DNA of 32,606 nt, from the NCBI GenBank assembly GCA_947306125.1, contig CAMZFO010000005.1, forward strand, positions 1 through 32,606, given 5' to 3'. The notes under the pieces were generated by a model. The model searched no databases. It saw only the letters and a program-made list of their open reading frames with translations, and was not told the DNA's origin. The stretch is from an uncultured Clostridia bacterium. GTDB lineage: Bacteria > Bacillota > Clostridia > Christensenellales > CAG-138. A program made the translations under genes and the position numbers. This document shows, piece by piece, positions 1-9,284 of this stretch; the stretch's first letter is position 1; every line of letters begins with the position of its first letter.

Positions 1-2
1 TG

Positions 3-554
<552 letters not shown>

Positions 555-578
555 TTCGCATTCAGCGGTAATATGAGT

Positions 579-623
579 TAAAGCGAGGGCTCGCACGGGA
601 TATCCTGTGCGGGCCCGCTTTGT
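579..623 (+). terminator. Probable intrinsic terminator after PFOR
   Basis: Long hairpin AAAGCgaGGGCtCGCACgGGATATCCtGTGCGgGCCCGCTTTG followed by a weak T tract. Confidence 0.6.
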
Positions 624-635
624 TAAGGAGGCGTT

Positions 636-1490
636 ATGAATTATTTATCGGCCATAGTCGACGCATTCACGGAGGAGGCGTTCTCCGGCAATCCGGCGGG
701 GGTCGTTTTCCTCGGGGGAGATCCCTTCCCGGAGGAGGAGAGGTGCATAAAGCTTGCGGCGGAGCTCAGGTTTTCGGAGACAGCGTTCGTGCGGCAGCTC
801 ACGCAGACGGAATACGCCGTGCGCTACTTCACGCCCGTTTGCGAGGCGGCGCTCTGCGGTCACGCGACGGTGGCGTCCTTCTCGTTCCTGCGTGAAAGGA
901 AGCTCTGCGGTCTGGGCGATATGCTCGTGCACACGGCGTCCGGCGATATCCGCGTGACGGTCGAGCGGGACTGCGTATGGCTCGATATGGCGGAGGCGAA
1001 TACGGTCTGCGAGGCGGACGAAGCGACCGCCGATGAGCTTTATTCGGCTTACGGGCTGCCCGCAAGGCGGGGCGTGCGCGGTATGCTGCCGAAGGTCGTT
1101 TCGGTCGGGCTCTCGGACGTAATGCTTCCCGTGGAGTCCGCGGAGGAGCTTGCCGCCGCGGTTCAGGATGAAGCCGCGGTTTCCGAGATAAGCCGGCGGC
1201 TCAGCGTCACGGGCGTGCATATGTTCTGCCTCGACGGGGGCGAATTCGCCGCGAGATGCCGCAATTTCGCTCCACTCTGCGGCATACCCGAGGAGTGCGC
1301 CACGGGCACATCGAACGGGGCGCTGTTCCATTATCTGCTGGAGTACGGTTTTATCGGCCCCTCCCCCGCCCGCTTCATGCAGGGCGAATCTATGGGCAGA
1401 CCCTCCGTGATCACCGCCAAGCTCGAAAACGGCATAGTGCGCGTGGGCGGCCCCGCGGCCTTGGTCATGTCCGGAACGGTAAGGCTGTGA
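636..1490 (+). CDS. PhzF-family isomerase/epimerase-like protein
   Basis: MNYLSAIVDAFTEEAFSGNPAGVVFL...FTPVCEAALCGHATVAS...EECATGTSNGAL: PhzF family motifs; RBS AAGGAGG upstream. Confidence 0.9.
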   Translation: MNYLSAIVDAFTEEAFSGNPAGVVFLGGDPFPEEERCIKLAAELRFSETAFVRQLTQTEYAVRYFTPVCEAALCGHATVASFSFLRERKLCGLGDMLVHTASGDIRVTVERDCVWLDMAEANTVCEADEATADELYSAYGLPARRGVRGMLPKVVSVGLSDVMLPVESAEELAAAVQDEAAVSEISRRLSVTGVHMFCLDGGEFAARCRNFAPLCGIPEECATGTSNGALFHYLLEYGFIGPSPARFMQGESMGRPSVITAKLENGIVRVGGPAALVMSGTVRL

Positions 1491-1645
1491 CCTCATCCTG
1501 CTCAACCAACGGTTTATTCATCTGTCAAAACAGGCGCTTTACTCTCCCGCTGATATGGGTTAAAATATGCCCGTCGGTACCGAGAAACGAGATCAAGCGG
1601 CTGTTGCCGGGAAAGGACGCCTTATTGAAAGGCAAAGGAAAAACT

Positions 1646-2671
1646 ATGGAACTCAACAACAAGCTTCGCGCGTTAAGGACGGCAAAGGGGCTGACTCAGG
1701 AACAGTTTGCTGAGGAGATCGGCGTTTCCGCACAGGCTGTAAGCAAATGGGAGCGCGGCGCCACAATGCCCGATATAAGCCTGCTTCCCGATATCTCCGT
1801 ATTCTTCGGCGTAAGCATAGACGAGCTTTTCGGCATAACCGAGGAGAAGGAATACGAGCGCATACAGAACATGATCTGGGACGAGCGCCTGTTCTCCGCG
1901 GACGAGATATACCGCACCGAGCGCTGGGTGGACGAGAAGGTCAAGGCGGGCTATCGCCCCGCTGACTGCATAAGGCTCAAGGCGGATATGTATAACCACC
2001 TTGCAAGGACCTATAACGAGCTGGCGGCGGAAGCGGCTATGGAGGCGCTTGCGATCGACCCCGGCTGCGTCGATGCGCACGCCGAGCTCAACGAGGGCCT
2101 TCGAGGGTTCGTGCCCGACTGGAACGTGCGCAATCACTACAAGCTCATCGCCTTCTACAAGGATTTCGTGAAGAAGAACCCCGCCGATTGGCGCGCGCAT
2201 ATGTGGCTGCTGGACAATCTTCTGGACGACAAGCGCTTTGCCGAGGCGGAGGAAGCCCTGCGCGGGCTCGAAAAGGCGGACGACACCTTCCGCACCCCGC
2301 TCTACCGCGCAAAGCTGCTCTGGGAGACCGGCAGGCACGATGAGGCGCGCGAGGTTTTCGCTCAGATGGAAAAGGACTTCCCCGATGAGTGGATGGTCAT
2401 GTTTGAGATTGGCGAGCTCTGCGTGCTCGAGGGCGACTATTACAGCGCTATAGAGTACATGAAAAAAGCCCGCGAGAAGCAGAAAAAGCCGCGCTTTGCG
2501 GATACCTACGAGGCGCTTGCGCAGCTTTACGAGATAGTCGGCGACCGTGAAAGCGCCATAAAGACGCTCGAGGACGAGCTCGTTCTCTACAAGGAGGATT
2601 GGGGCTTCGATAAGGGCGAGGATTGCGATTTCGTCAAGCGGAATATAGCAAGGCTGAGAAAGATGAAATAA
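1646..2671 (+). CDS. XRE-family HTH regulator with C-terminal TPR-like repeats
   Basis: MELNNKLRALRTAKGLTQEQFAEEIGVSAQAVSKWERGATMPDISLLPDISVFFGVSIDELFG = HTH_3; the remainder is helical TPR-like (ADWRAHMWLLDNLL..., DYYSAIEYMKKARE...). The ATG at 1646 is preferred over the longer ORF start at 1256, which overlaps phzF-like gene. Confidence 0.85.
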   Translation: MELNNKLRALRTAKGLTQEQFAEEIGVSAQAVSKWERGATMPDISLLPDISVFFGVSIDELFGITEEKEYERIQNMIWDERLFSADEIYRTERWVDEKVKAGYRPADCIRLKADMYNHLARTYNELAAEAAMEALAIDPGCVDAHAELNEGLRGFVPDWNVRNHYKLIAFYKDFVKKNPADWRAHMWLLDNLLDDKRFAEAEEALRGLEKADDTFRTPLYRAKLLWETGRHDEAREVFAQMEKDFPDEWMVMFEIGELCVLEGDYYSAIEYMKKAREKQKKPRFADTYEALAQLYEIVGDRESAIKTLEDELVLYKEDWGFDKGEDCDFVKRNIARLRKMK

Positions 2672-2679
2672 AAAGCAAC

Positions 2680-2710
2680 AAAGGAGCCGACAAGCTGCCG
2701 GCCCCTTTTT
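2680..2710 (+). terminator. Intrinsic terminator for the XRE gene (convergent with dnaJ)
   Basis: AAAGGAGCCG-N9-CGGCCCCTTTTT stem with T tail. Confidence 0.65.
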
Positions 2711-2719
2711 CATATGCTT

Positions 2720-3859
2720 TTACTTGAACAGCCCTTTCTTTTTGGGCTTTGTCTTCTGGGCTTCGCCGTCGCCCATCTCCTCGGCGAGCTTTACGACGAG
2801 CTCGCGCTGCTTTTCGGTGAGCTTTTTGGGTATGCCGACGGTGACGTTGACGTACATATCGCCCTTTTCGGGGGAATTGAGCTTCTGTATGCCGAAGCCC
2901 TTCATGCGGAAGGTCTTCTGGCTCTGCGTGCCCTCGGGGATATTGAGCTTGACCTCCTTATCGAGCGTGGGTACGTTTATCGAGCCGCCGAGTATTGCCG
3001 TTGTGACGGGTATCTCTATATTCTGGTGGATATCCGCGCCGTCGCGCACGAAGCGCTTATGCGGCTTTACCCTTATCGAGATATGCAGATCGCCCTTGGG
3101 GCCGCCGTGCATCCCGTCGTCGCCCGCGCCGGAAACGCGGATGGTCTGCCCGTCGTCGATGCCGGCGGGGATCTTCACCCTGCGCTTCTGGAAAGAGCGC
3201 ACCCTGCCCATGCCGGAGCAGTTCTTGCAGGGCTCCTTGATTATCTTGCCCGTGCCGCCGCAGGCGGAGCAAGGGACCGTGGTCTGCATGGAGCCCAATA
3301 TCGTGTTCTGCACCCTTGTGACCGTGCCCCTGCCTCCGCAGGTGGGGCAGGTCTGGGGCTGAGTGCCGGGGGCCGCGCCGGTGCCTCCGCAGACGGAGCA
3401 GTTCTCCTCCCTGCGGTACTGCACTTCCTTTTCACAGCCGAAGGCCGCCTCCTCGAAGGAAATGGTCAGCGACTGACGCAGGTTCTCGCCCCTCACGGGG
3501 CCGTTGGGATTGCTGCGCGTGCCCGCGCCGAAAATATCGCCGAAGATATCGCCGAACCCGCCGAAGCCTCCGAAGGGGGAGCCGCCGCCGAAGCCCGACC
3601 AGCTTCCGGAGAAGCCGCCCGCAGAGGGATCGAACGCGGCGTGACCGAACTGATCGTACTTTGCGCGCTTGTCCGCGTTGGAAAGCACCTCGTACGCCTC
3701 GTTCACTTCCTTGAATTTGGCCTCCGCCTCCTTATCGTCGGGATGCAGATCGGGATGATACTGCTTCGCCATCCTGCGGAAAGCGGATTTTATCTCATCG
3801 TCGCTCGCCGTCTTCGGAACGCCGAGGACCTCATAATAATCACGTTTGTTTTCAGCCAT
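2720..3859 (-). CDS. dnaJ: Chaperone protein DnaJ
   Basis: J domain with HPD ([10 protein letters not shown]), G/F-rich region, CxxCxGxG zinc repeats. Confidence 0.98.
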   Translation of the reverse strand: MAENKRDYYEVLGVPKTASDDEIKSAFRRMAKQYHPDLHPDDKEAEAKFKEVNEAYEVLSNADKRAKYDQFGHAAFDPSAGGFSGSWSGFGGGSPFGGFGGFGDIFGDIFGAGTRSNPNGPVRGENLRQSLTISFEEAAFGCEKEVQYRREENCSVCGGTGAAPGTQPQTCPTCGGRGTVTRVQNTILGSMQTTVPCSACGGTGKIIKEPCKNCSGMGRVRSFQKRRVKIPAGIDDGQTIRVSGAGDDGMHGGPKGDLHISIRVKPHKRFVRDGADIHQNIEIPVTTAILGGSINVPTLDKEVKLNIPEGTQSQKTFRMKGFGIQKLNSPEKGDMYVNVTVGIPKKLTEKQRELVVKLAEEMGDGEAQKTKPKKKGLFK

Positions 3860-3944
3860 GGGCCGACCTCCTTTTTAGGAGTATTTTTACGCGCTTTGGC
3901 GGAGGGGGCCGCCCTCCGCCATGAAACGCTTGGGATCAAAGCAA

Positions 3945-5813
3945 TTAATTCTTCTTATCGTCGTCTACGACTTCGTAATCCGCGTCTACCACGGTGTCGT
4001 CGTCCTGATGGGGCTGCTCGTAGCCGCCCTGCTGGAAGCCGCCCTGATCGTATCCGCCGGCCTGCTGCGCCTGCTGCTGCTGCGCCTGCTGCTGGTAGAT
4101 CCTGCCGAATACGTCGTAGGATACCTCGGTGAGCTTCTCGGTCGCGGACTTGATGGCCTCGATATCGTCGTTGCCCATGACGTTCTTGACGTTCTCGATC
4201 TCGGCGTTGATCTTCGCCCTGTCGGCTTCGCCGATCTTATCGCCCATTTCCTTCATGGACTTCTCGGTCGCGGCGATCATGCTGTCGGCGTGGTTCCTCG
4301 CCTCGACGGCCTCCTTGTGCTTCTTGTCCTCCGCGGCGAACTGCTCCGCCTCGCGGACGGCCTTCTGGATATCGTCCTCGGAGAGGTTGGTGGAAGCGGT
4401 GATGGTGACCTTCTGCTCGTTGCCGGTGCCGAGATCCTTCGCGGATACGTTCACGATGCCGTTGCCGTCGATATCGAAGGTGACTTCGATCTGAGGCACT
4501 CCGCGGGGAGCGGGCGCAATGCCGGTGAGCTGGAAGCGTCCGAGGGTCTTGTTATACTGAGCCATCTCACGCTCGCCCTGCAGCACGTGGATCTCGACCG
4601 AGGTCTGACCGTCTGCGGCGGTGGAGAAGATCTGCTTCTTCTGAACGGGGATGGTGGTGTTCCTGTCGATGAGGCGGGTGAATACGCCGCCCAGAGTCTC
4701 GATGCCGAGGGACAGAGGCGTGACGTCCAGCAGGAGGATATCCTTTACCTCGCCGCCCAGTATGCCGCCCTGGATAGCGGCGCCGACGGCCACGCACTCA
4801 TCGGGGTTGATGCCCTTGAAGGGCTCCTTGCCGGTGATGCGCTTTACAAGCTCCTGCACGCAGGGGATACGGGACGAACCGCCGACGAGTATGACCTTGT
4901 CGATCTGGCTGGTCTTGAGGTTGGCGTCGCGCAGAGCCTGCTCCATGCAGACGCGGGTCTTGTCGATGAGGTCGGCGATGAGCTCCTCGAACTTGGCCCT
5001 GGAGATATTCATATCGATATGCTTGGGGCCGGTCGCGTCGGCGGTGATGAAGGGCAGGTTGACGTTGGTGCTGAGGGTGGCGGAAAGCTCGATCTTCGCC
5101 TTCTCCGCGGCGTCCATCAGACGCTGCTTGGCGATACGGTCGTTGCGGAGATCGATGCCGTTATTGCGCTTGAAGTCCTCGGCGATGTAATCCATCAGCC
5201 TCTTATCGAAGTCGTCGCCGCCCAGACGGTTGTTGCCGTTGGTGGCGAGCACCTCGAACACGCCGTCGCCGATATCGAGGAGCGATACGTCGAACGTGCC
5301 GCCGCCGAGATCGTAAACGAGTATCTTCTGGCGGTGCTCCTTATCGACGCCGTAAGCCAGGGAAGCGGCGGTCGGCTCGTTGATGATGCGCTTTACGTCG
5401 AGGCCCGCGATGCGGCCCGCGTCCTTGGTGGCCTGACGCTGGGAGTCGGAGAAGTAAGCGGGAACGGTGATGACCGCCTCGGTGACCTTCTCGCCGAGGT
5501 AGGCCTCCGCGTCCTGCTTCAGCTTCTGCAGTATCATAGCGGAGATCTCCTGAGGAGTATAGGACTTGCCCTCGATGGTGCGCTTGTAATCGGAGCCCAT
5601 CTCGCGCTTGATGGAAGAGACGGTGTTATCGGGGTTGGTGATGGCCTGACGCTTTGCGACCTGGCCTACCATACGCTCGCCGTTTTTGAAGGCTACGACG
5701 GAAGGCGTGGTGTTGGAGCCTTCCGCATTGGGGATGACCTTGGGCTGGCCTCCCTCAAGGACTGCAACGCAGGAATTGGTGGTTCCCAAATCGATACCGA
5801 TGATCTTAGACAT
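3945..5813 (-). CDS. dnaK: Chaperone protein DnaK (Hsp70)
   Basis: [22 protein letters not shown]..., [22 protein letters not shown]-terminal EVVDDDKKN. Confidence 0.99.
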   Translation of the reverse strand: MSKIIGIDLGTTNSCVAVLEGGQPKVIPNAEGSNTTPSVVAFKNGERMVGQVAKRQAITNPDNTVSSIKREMGSDYKRTIEGKSYTPQEISAMILQKLKQDAEAYLGEKVTEAVITVPAYFSDSQRQATKDAGRIAGLDVKRIINEPTAASLAYGVDKEHRQKILVYDLGGGTFDVSLLDIGDGVFEVLATNGNNRLGGDDFDKRLMDYIAEDFKRNNGIDLRNDRIAKQRLMDAAEKAKIELSATLSTNVNLPFITADATGPKHIDMNISRAKFEELIADLIDKTRVCMEQALRDANLKTSQIDKVILVGGSSRIPCVQELVKRITGKEPFKGINPDECVAVGAAIQGGILGGEVKDILLLDVTPLSLGIETLGGVFTRLIDRNTTIPVQKKQIFSTAADGQTSVEIHVLQGEREMAQYNKTLGRFQLTGIAPAPRGVPQIEVTFDIDGNGIVNVSAKDLGTGNEQKVTITASTNLSEDDIQKAVREAEQFAAEDKKHKEAVEARNHADSMIAATEKSMKEMGDKIGEADRAKINAEIENVKNVMGNDDIEAIKSATEKLTEVSYDVFGRIYQQQAQQQQAQQAGGYDQGGFQQGGYEQPHQDDDTVVDADYEVVDDDKKN

Positions 5814-5877
5814 AATATTTATCCTCCATTCAATAGAATTATGTGCTTATTTATAACGACCCGCAGGGGTAATTAAC

Positions 5878-6486
5878 TCATTCATTCACCTTGACCATAG
5901 CGTAGCGGACTATCTTGCCCTTTACGCGCCAGCCCTTCTGGAACACGGCGGTGATATCTCCGGATTCCGCGCCCTCCTGATTATCCTTCATGACCGCGTC
6001 GTGAAGGTTGGGATCGAATTTGCCCTCGGCCTCGATCTCCTCGGCTCCGCATTTGGAAAGCGCGTCCATAAACTGCTTCCTTATATTGCGTATGCCCTCC
6101 GCGAAGGCGTCCTCGGGGGCGTTGTCGAGCGCACGCTCGAAATTGTCGAGCACGGGAAGCATATTCTTCACGGCTTCCCTCACGCCGTCGTCGCGGCTGT
6201 CCGCGCTTATCTGCGCATTGCGCTTGCGGTAGTTTTCAAACTCCGCCTGCAGCCTCTGCGCCTGCTTCACGGCGTCGTCCCTGTCCTCCTGAAGCTTATC
6301 GAGCTTCTCCTTGAGCGCCTTGACCTCCTCTGCCGAGAGGGTCATCTCCTCGTACTCGGGAGCGGCCTGCTCGCTCTCTGCGGCCTCCTGCTCCTCCTCG
6401 GGAGCCTCCGCCGCGATCTCCTCTTCGGGGGAGAGCTTCTTTTCTTCTGCCATCTTCTTACTGTTCCTTTTCTTATTCTTGGACAT
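5878..6486 (-). CDS. grpE: Nucleotide exchange factor GrpE
   Basis: Coiled coil followed by RLQAEFENYRKRN...MLPVLDNFERAL... motif; position between hrcA and dnaK. The ORF-track start at 6495 is a GTG overlapping the AAGGTG RBS; the ATG at 6486 is preferred. Confidence 0.96.
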   Translation of the reverse strand: MSKNKKRNSKKMAEEKKLSPEEEIAAEAPEEEQEAAESEQAAPEYEEMTLSAEEVKALKEKLDKLQEDRDDAVKQAQRLQAEFENYRKRNAQISADSRDDGVREAVKNMLPVLDNFERALDNAPEDAFAEGIRNIRKQFMDALSKCGAEEIEAEGKFDPNLHDAVMKDNQEGAESGDITAVFQKGWRVKGKIVRYAMVKVNE

Positions 6487-6496
6487 AATGCACACC

Positions 6497-7534
6497 TTAC
6501 TTCAATAATTTGCCCAGTATGTCGCTAAGGCTGCTGCTTAAGTATTTCAGCACCGCCATGACCTTGCCGTAGTCCATCCTCGTAGGCCCGACGACGCCCA
6601 TAGTGCCTATGTTCTTGCCGCCCGCCTTGTAGGTGACGGTGACGACCGAGCAATCCCGCATATCGGGATTGTCGTTCTCGGTGCCTATCCTGACGCTCAT
6701 CTCCACGTCGGACGCGTCGGTCAGCACCTTCTGCAGATAATTGCCGCTTTCGACCTCCGTGAGGAACGAGCGCGCCTTCGCGGCGTCGCTGTATTCGGGG
6801 TAATCCAGTATGTTGGAGGCTCCGACGACCTCGACGTCGGTCTCGCTCATGCTCCGCTCGATATCCTCCAGCATCTCGCACACGGCGTCCGCCTGCTCGC
6901 CCACCTCGCTCCTTATCTGAGGAAGCACCTTCTCGACCGCCTCGGAAAGCCTGTAGCCGTCGAGCTTGCGGGTGATGAGCTTGGATATCTTTTCAACGTC
7001 ATCCGGAGAAAGGCTCTCCGGTATGCGGATCATGGCGTTCTTGGTGACTCCGGTGTCCGTGACGACCACCGCCATCGCGGTGCCGTCCGAGACCGGTATC
7101 AGCGATATGCGCTTGACCTTGAGCGATGAGAACTGCGGCACGAGCACCATCGAGGTGTAATTGGTCATATCCGAAAGCACCCTCGCGGTCTGCCTTATCA
7201 CCTCGCCCACCTCGTGCACACGCGTGTCGAGATGGCGCTTTATGTAATCCGCCTCTTCATCGGTCAGCTTGGCGCTGTCCATCATATGGTTTACGTAGAG
7301 CCTGTATGCCTTTTCGGAGGGGATGCGCCCCGCGGAGGTGTGCGGCTGCTCAAGGAAGCCGAGCTCCGTCAGATCGCTCATCTCGTTCCTGATAGTGGCG
7401 GGCGAAAGGCCCATATCGCTGCGCTTCGATACCGTGCGGCTCCCGACAGGCGATGCGGTCATGATATAGTCGTCGACTATCGCCTGAAGTATGCGCATCT
7501 TGCGGATATCGAGAAGGCTCGTATTATCGCTCAT
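6497..7534 (-). CDS. hrcA: Heat-inducible transcription repressor HrcA
   Basis: LDIRKMRILQAIVDDYIMTASPVGSRTVSKRSDMGLSPATIRNEMSDLTELGFLEQPHTSAGRIPSEKAYRLYV. Confidence 0.98.
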   Translation of the reverse strand: MSDNTSLLDIRKMRILQAIVDDYIMTASPVGSRTVSKRSDMGLSPATIRNEMSDLTELGFLEQPHTSAGRIPSEKAYRLYVNHMMDSAKLTDEEADYIKRHLDTRVHEVGEVIRQTARVLSDMTNYTSMVLVPQFSSLKVKRISLIPVSDGTAMAVVVTDTGVTKNAMIRIPESLSPDDVEKISKLITRKLDGYRLSEAVEKVLPQIRSEVGEQADAVCEMLEDIERSMSETDVEVVGASNILDYPEYSDAAKARSFLTEVESGNYLQKVLTDASDVEMSVRIGTENDNPDMRDCSVVTVTYKAGGKNIGTMGVVGPTRMDYGKVMAVLKYLSSSLSDILGKLLK

Positions 7535-7582
7535 GTCCGATCTCCTTTCCCTGCCCGCGCACCGCGTCGGCAGATCTGTTTG

Positions 7583-7609
7583 TTAGCACTCGCCGCCCTT
7601 GAGTGCTAA
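7583..7609. promoter_or_regulatory. CIRCE operator (HrcA binding site)
   Basis: TTAGCACTC-GCCGCCCTT-GAGTGCTAA, exact match to the 9-9-9 CIRCE consensus, upstream of hrcA. Confidence 0.98.
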
Positions 7610-7613
7610 CAGT

Positions 7614-7642
7614 ATAATAACACTCCCCGGGCAGTATGTCAA
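7614..7642 (-). promoter_or_regulatory. Sigma-A promoter of hrcA-grpE-dnaK-dnaJ
   Basis: Minus strand TTGACA-N17-TATTAT immediately upstream of CIRCE. Confidence 0.85.
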
Positions 7643-7695
7643 CAGCCGCAGGGAAATATTCAAAATATATTTTACTTCGGGCGAGCCCGCGGGGG

Positions 7696-8415
7696 TCAAA
7701 GGGCCTTTTCCTCCCCCGCGAGGCTCCGCAGGAGTTTGAGCGCCCGCTTTTCGGCGCGGCTTACGCACACCTGCGTGAGCCCCAGCCTTATAGCTGCCTC
7801 CTTCTGCGTCAGATCATTATAATAACGAAGCTCTATCACCTCCCGCTCGCGGACGGGGAGCCGCGAGACGAGCTCGCGGAGCATCAGCCTGTCCGCGGCC
7901 TCGTCCTCCACGTCCGCGGGATCCCGTATGACCGGGGCAAGTTCCTCCGCGTCGAGCGAGAAGCAGGGCTTTACGGCCTCCAGCGCCGCCGCGATATCCG
8001 AAGGCGCGCAGGAAAACGCCTCCGCGAGCTCCGCCGCACGCGGGGGCGGCAGGCCTTCCCGCTCCGCCTCGCGCAGAGCCCCGTCAATGCGCACGGCAAG
8101 CTCATTGAGCCTTCTGCCGAGCTTTATTATGCCGCCGTCGCGCAGGCTCCTTTTTATCTCGCCCGCCACGAGCGGCACTGCGTAGGTGGAAAAGCAGAGC
8201 CCGAGCCCCGCGTCGAAGCGCCGCACGGCCTTTATGAGTCCTATCGAGCCCGTCTGCACAAGATCCTCGCGGCTCCCCCTCGAGCCGAATTTGCCCGCTA
8301 TGAAGCGGACGAGCGGGAGATTATCGGTCACGACCGCCTCCAGCGCCCCGTCGTCGCCCGCCTGCGCGCGCATTATCAGCGCCTCCGTTTCCGCCCGGGA
8401 GAGCCGCTCACTCAT
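7696..8415 (-). CDS. sigF: Sporulation sigma factor SigF (SpoIIAC)
   Basis: Sigma-70 region 2 SREDLVQTGSIGLIKAVRRFD..FSTYAVPLVAGEIKR and region 4 LPVREREVIELRYYNDLTQKEAAIRLGLTQVCVSRAEKRAL; encoded downstream of spoIIAA/AB homologues. Confidence 0.93.
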   Translation of the reverse strand: MSERLSRAETEALIMRAQAGDDGALEAVVTDNLPLVRFIAGKFGSRGSREDLVQTGSIGLIKAVRRFDAGLGLCFSTYAVPLVAGEIKRSLRDGGIIKLGRRLNELAVRIDGALREAEREGLPPPRAAELAEAFSCAPSDIAAALEAVKPCFSLDAEELAPVIRDPADVEDEAADRLMLRELVSRLPVREREVIELRYYNDLTQKEAAIRLGLTQVCVSRAEKRALKLLRSLAGEEKAL

Positions 8416-8833
8416 CCGTCCCGAACCGCTTGCGCATGGTCACTCTGGTGCCCTTGCCCGGCTCCGACTCCACGGCAACGCTGTCCATGAACGCCTGCAT
8501 CACGGCGAAGCCCATGCCCGCTCGCTCCTTATCCGGCGCGCCCGTATAGAAGGGCCGCATGGCGAGCTCGACGTCCTCTATCCCCCGTCCCTCGTCGGAA
8601 ACGATCACCGTGAGGAGCCCGTCCTCGCTTTCAAGCTCGAGCACGACCGTCCCGTCAGGCGAGCCGTAGCCGTGTATTATCGCGTTCGTCACCGCCTCGG
8701 AGACCGCCGTACGGACGTCCGAGAGCTCCTCCACGGTCGGATCCAGCAGCATACAGAACTGCGCCGCGACGCCCCTTGCCAGCGCCTCGTTCCGCGTGAC
8801 GCTTGGAAAGCTTGTCCTTAAATAATTCTTCAT
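8408..8833 (-). CDS. spoIIAB: Anti-sigma F factor SpoIIAB (histidine-kinase-like ATPase)
   Basis: MKNYLRTSFPSVTRNEALARGVAAQFCMLLDPTVEELSDVRTAVSEAVTNAIIHGYG...VSDEGRGIEDVELAMRPFYTG..ERAGMGFAVMQAFMD; ATG at 8833, 8-nt overlap with sigF and 4-nt overlap with spoIIAA. Confidence 0.94.
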   Translation of the reverse strand: MKNYLRTSFPSVTRNEALARGVAAQFCMLLDPTVEELSDVRTAVSEAVTNAIIHGYGSPDGTVVLELESEDGLLTVIVSDEGRGIEDVELAMRPFYTGAPDKERAGMGFAVMQAFMDSVAVESEPGKGTRVTMRKRFGTDE

Positions 8834-9141
8834 TTGCCTCCCCTTTCCGTGCAGAGCGAGTAAACGCCCGACATCCTCAGCACCTTGTCCACGCTCCCCT
8901 TCGCGCCCGAGACGCAGAAGCTCCCTCCGCGCCGCCTGATGTTCCTGTATCGTCCGAGTATCACTCCGACTCCGGCGCTGTCCATGAAATTCACGCCGCC
9001 CATATCGAATTCGATCCGGTCGGCCCCCTCGGCTATGAGCGCGTCCAGCTTCTCCCGAAGCGGCGCCGCGGCGTGCTGATCGAGCTCGCCCGAAAGAGCG
9101 ACCCTGAGCACTCCGCCCTGCTTTCCGTATTTTAACTGCAT
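8830..9141 (-). CDS. spoIIAA: Anti-sigma F factor antagonist SpoIIAA (STAS domain)
   Basis: LSGELDQHAAAPLREKLD...FDMGGVNFMDSAGVGVILGRYRNIRRRGG, with phosphorylatable Ser in MDSAG. Confidence 0.94.
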   Translation of the reverse strand: MQLKYGKQGGVLRVALSGELDQHAAAPLREKLDALIAEGADRIEFDMGGVNFMDSAGVGVILGRYRNIRRRGGSFCVSGAKGSVDKVLRMSGVYSLCTERGGK

Positions 9142-9171
9142 AGAAAAACTCCTTTGCGTTTGTACGGGTCA

Positions 9172-9201
9172 TGATTCCACTCCCGCCGAGGGCAGTCCTG
9201 C
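9172..9201 (-). promoter_or_regulatory. Candidate sigma-H-type promoter of the spoIIA operon
   Basis: Minus strand GCAGGACTG-N12-GTGGAATCA, resembling recalled SigH consensus RNAGGAWWW-N11-12-RNNGAATWW, upstream of spoIIAA. Confidence 0.6.
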
Positions 9202-9226
9202 AAAGAAAAAAAGCTTGTTTTGTCGA

Positions 9227-9255
9227 TTGCAAAGTTTCGACTTATGAGTTATATT
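9227..9255 (+). promoter_or_regulatory. Sigma-A-like promoter of the aroB-like gene
   Basis: TTGCAA-N17-TATATT followed by AAGGAG RBS and ATG at 9285. Confidence 0.65.
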
Positions 9256-9284
9256 ATTGACATATCCCGCAAGGAGTATTCATC

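Noticed and set aside
645-1505. Minus-strand 286-aa ORF antisense to the PhzF gene
   Set aside because: No domain; PhzF on plus is well supported with RBS.
1256-1645. N-terminal extension of the XRE ORF in the ORF track
   Set aside because: Overlaps PhzF coding sequence in another frame; the HTH domain begins at the ATG at 1646.
2714-4132. Plus-strand 472-aa ORF antisense to dnaJ
   Set aside because: Antisense shadow of dnaJ; compositionally biased and without recognisable domains.
3921-5876. Long plus-strand ORF (651 aa) antisense to dnaK
   Set aside because: High-GC codon bias in dnaK leaves the antisense frame open; the translation is low-complexity (repetitive L/V/G/D) with no domain signature. 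DnaK on minus is certain.
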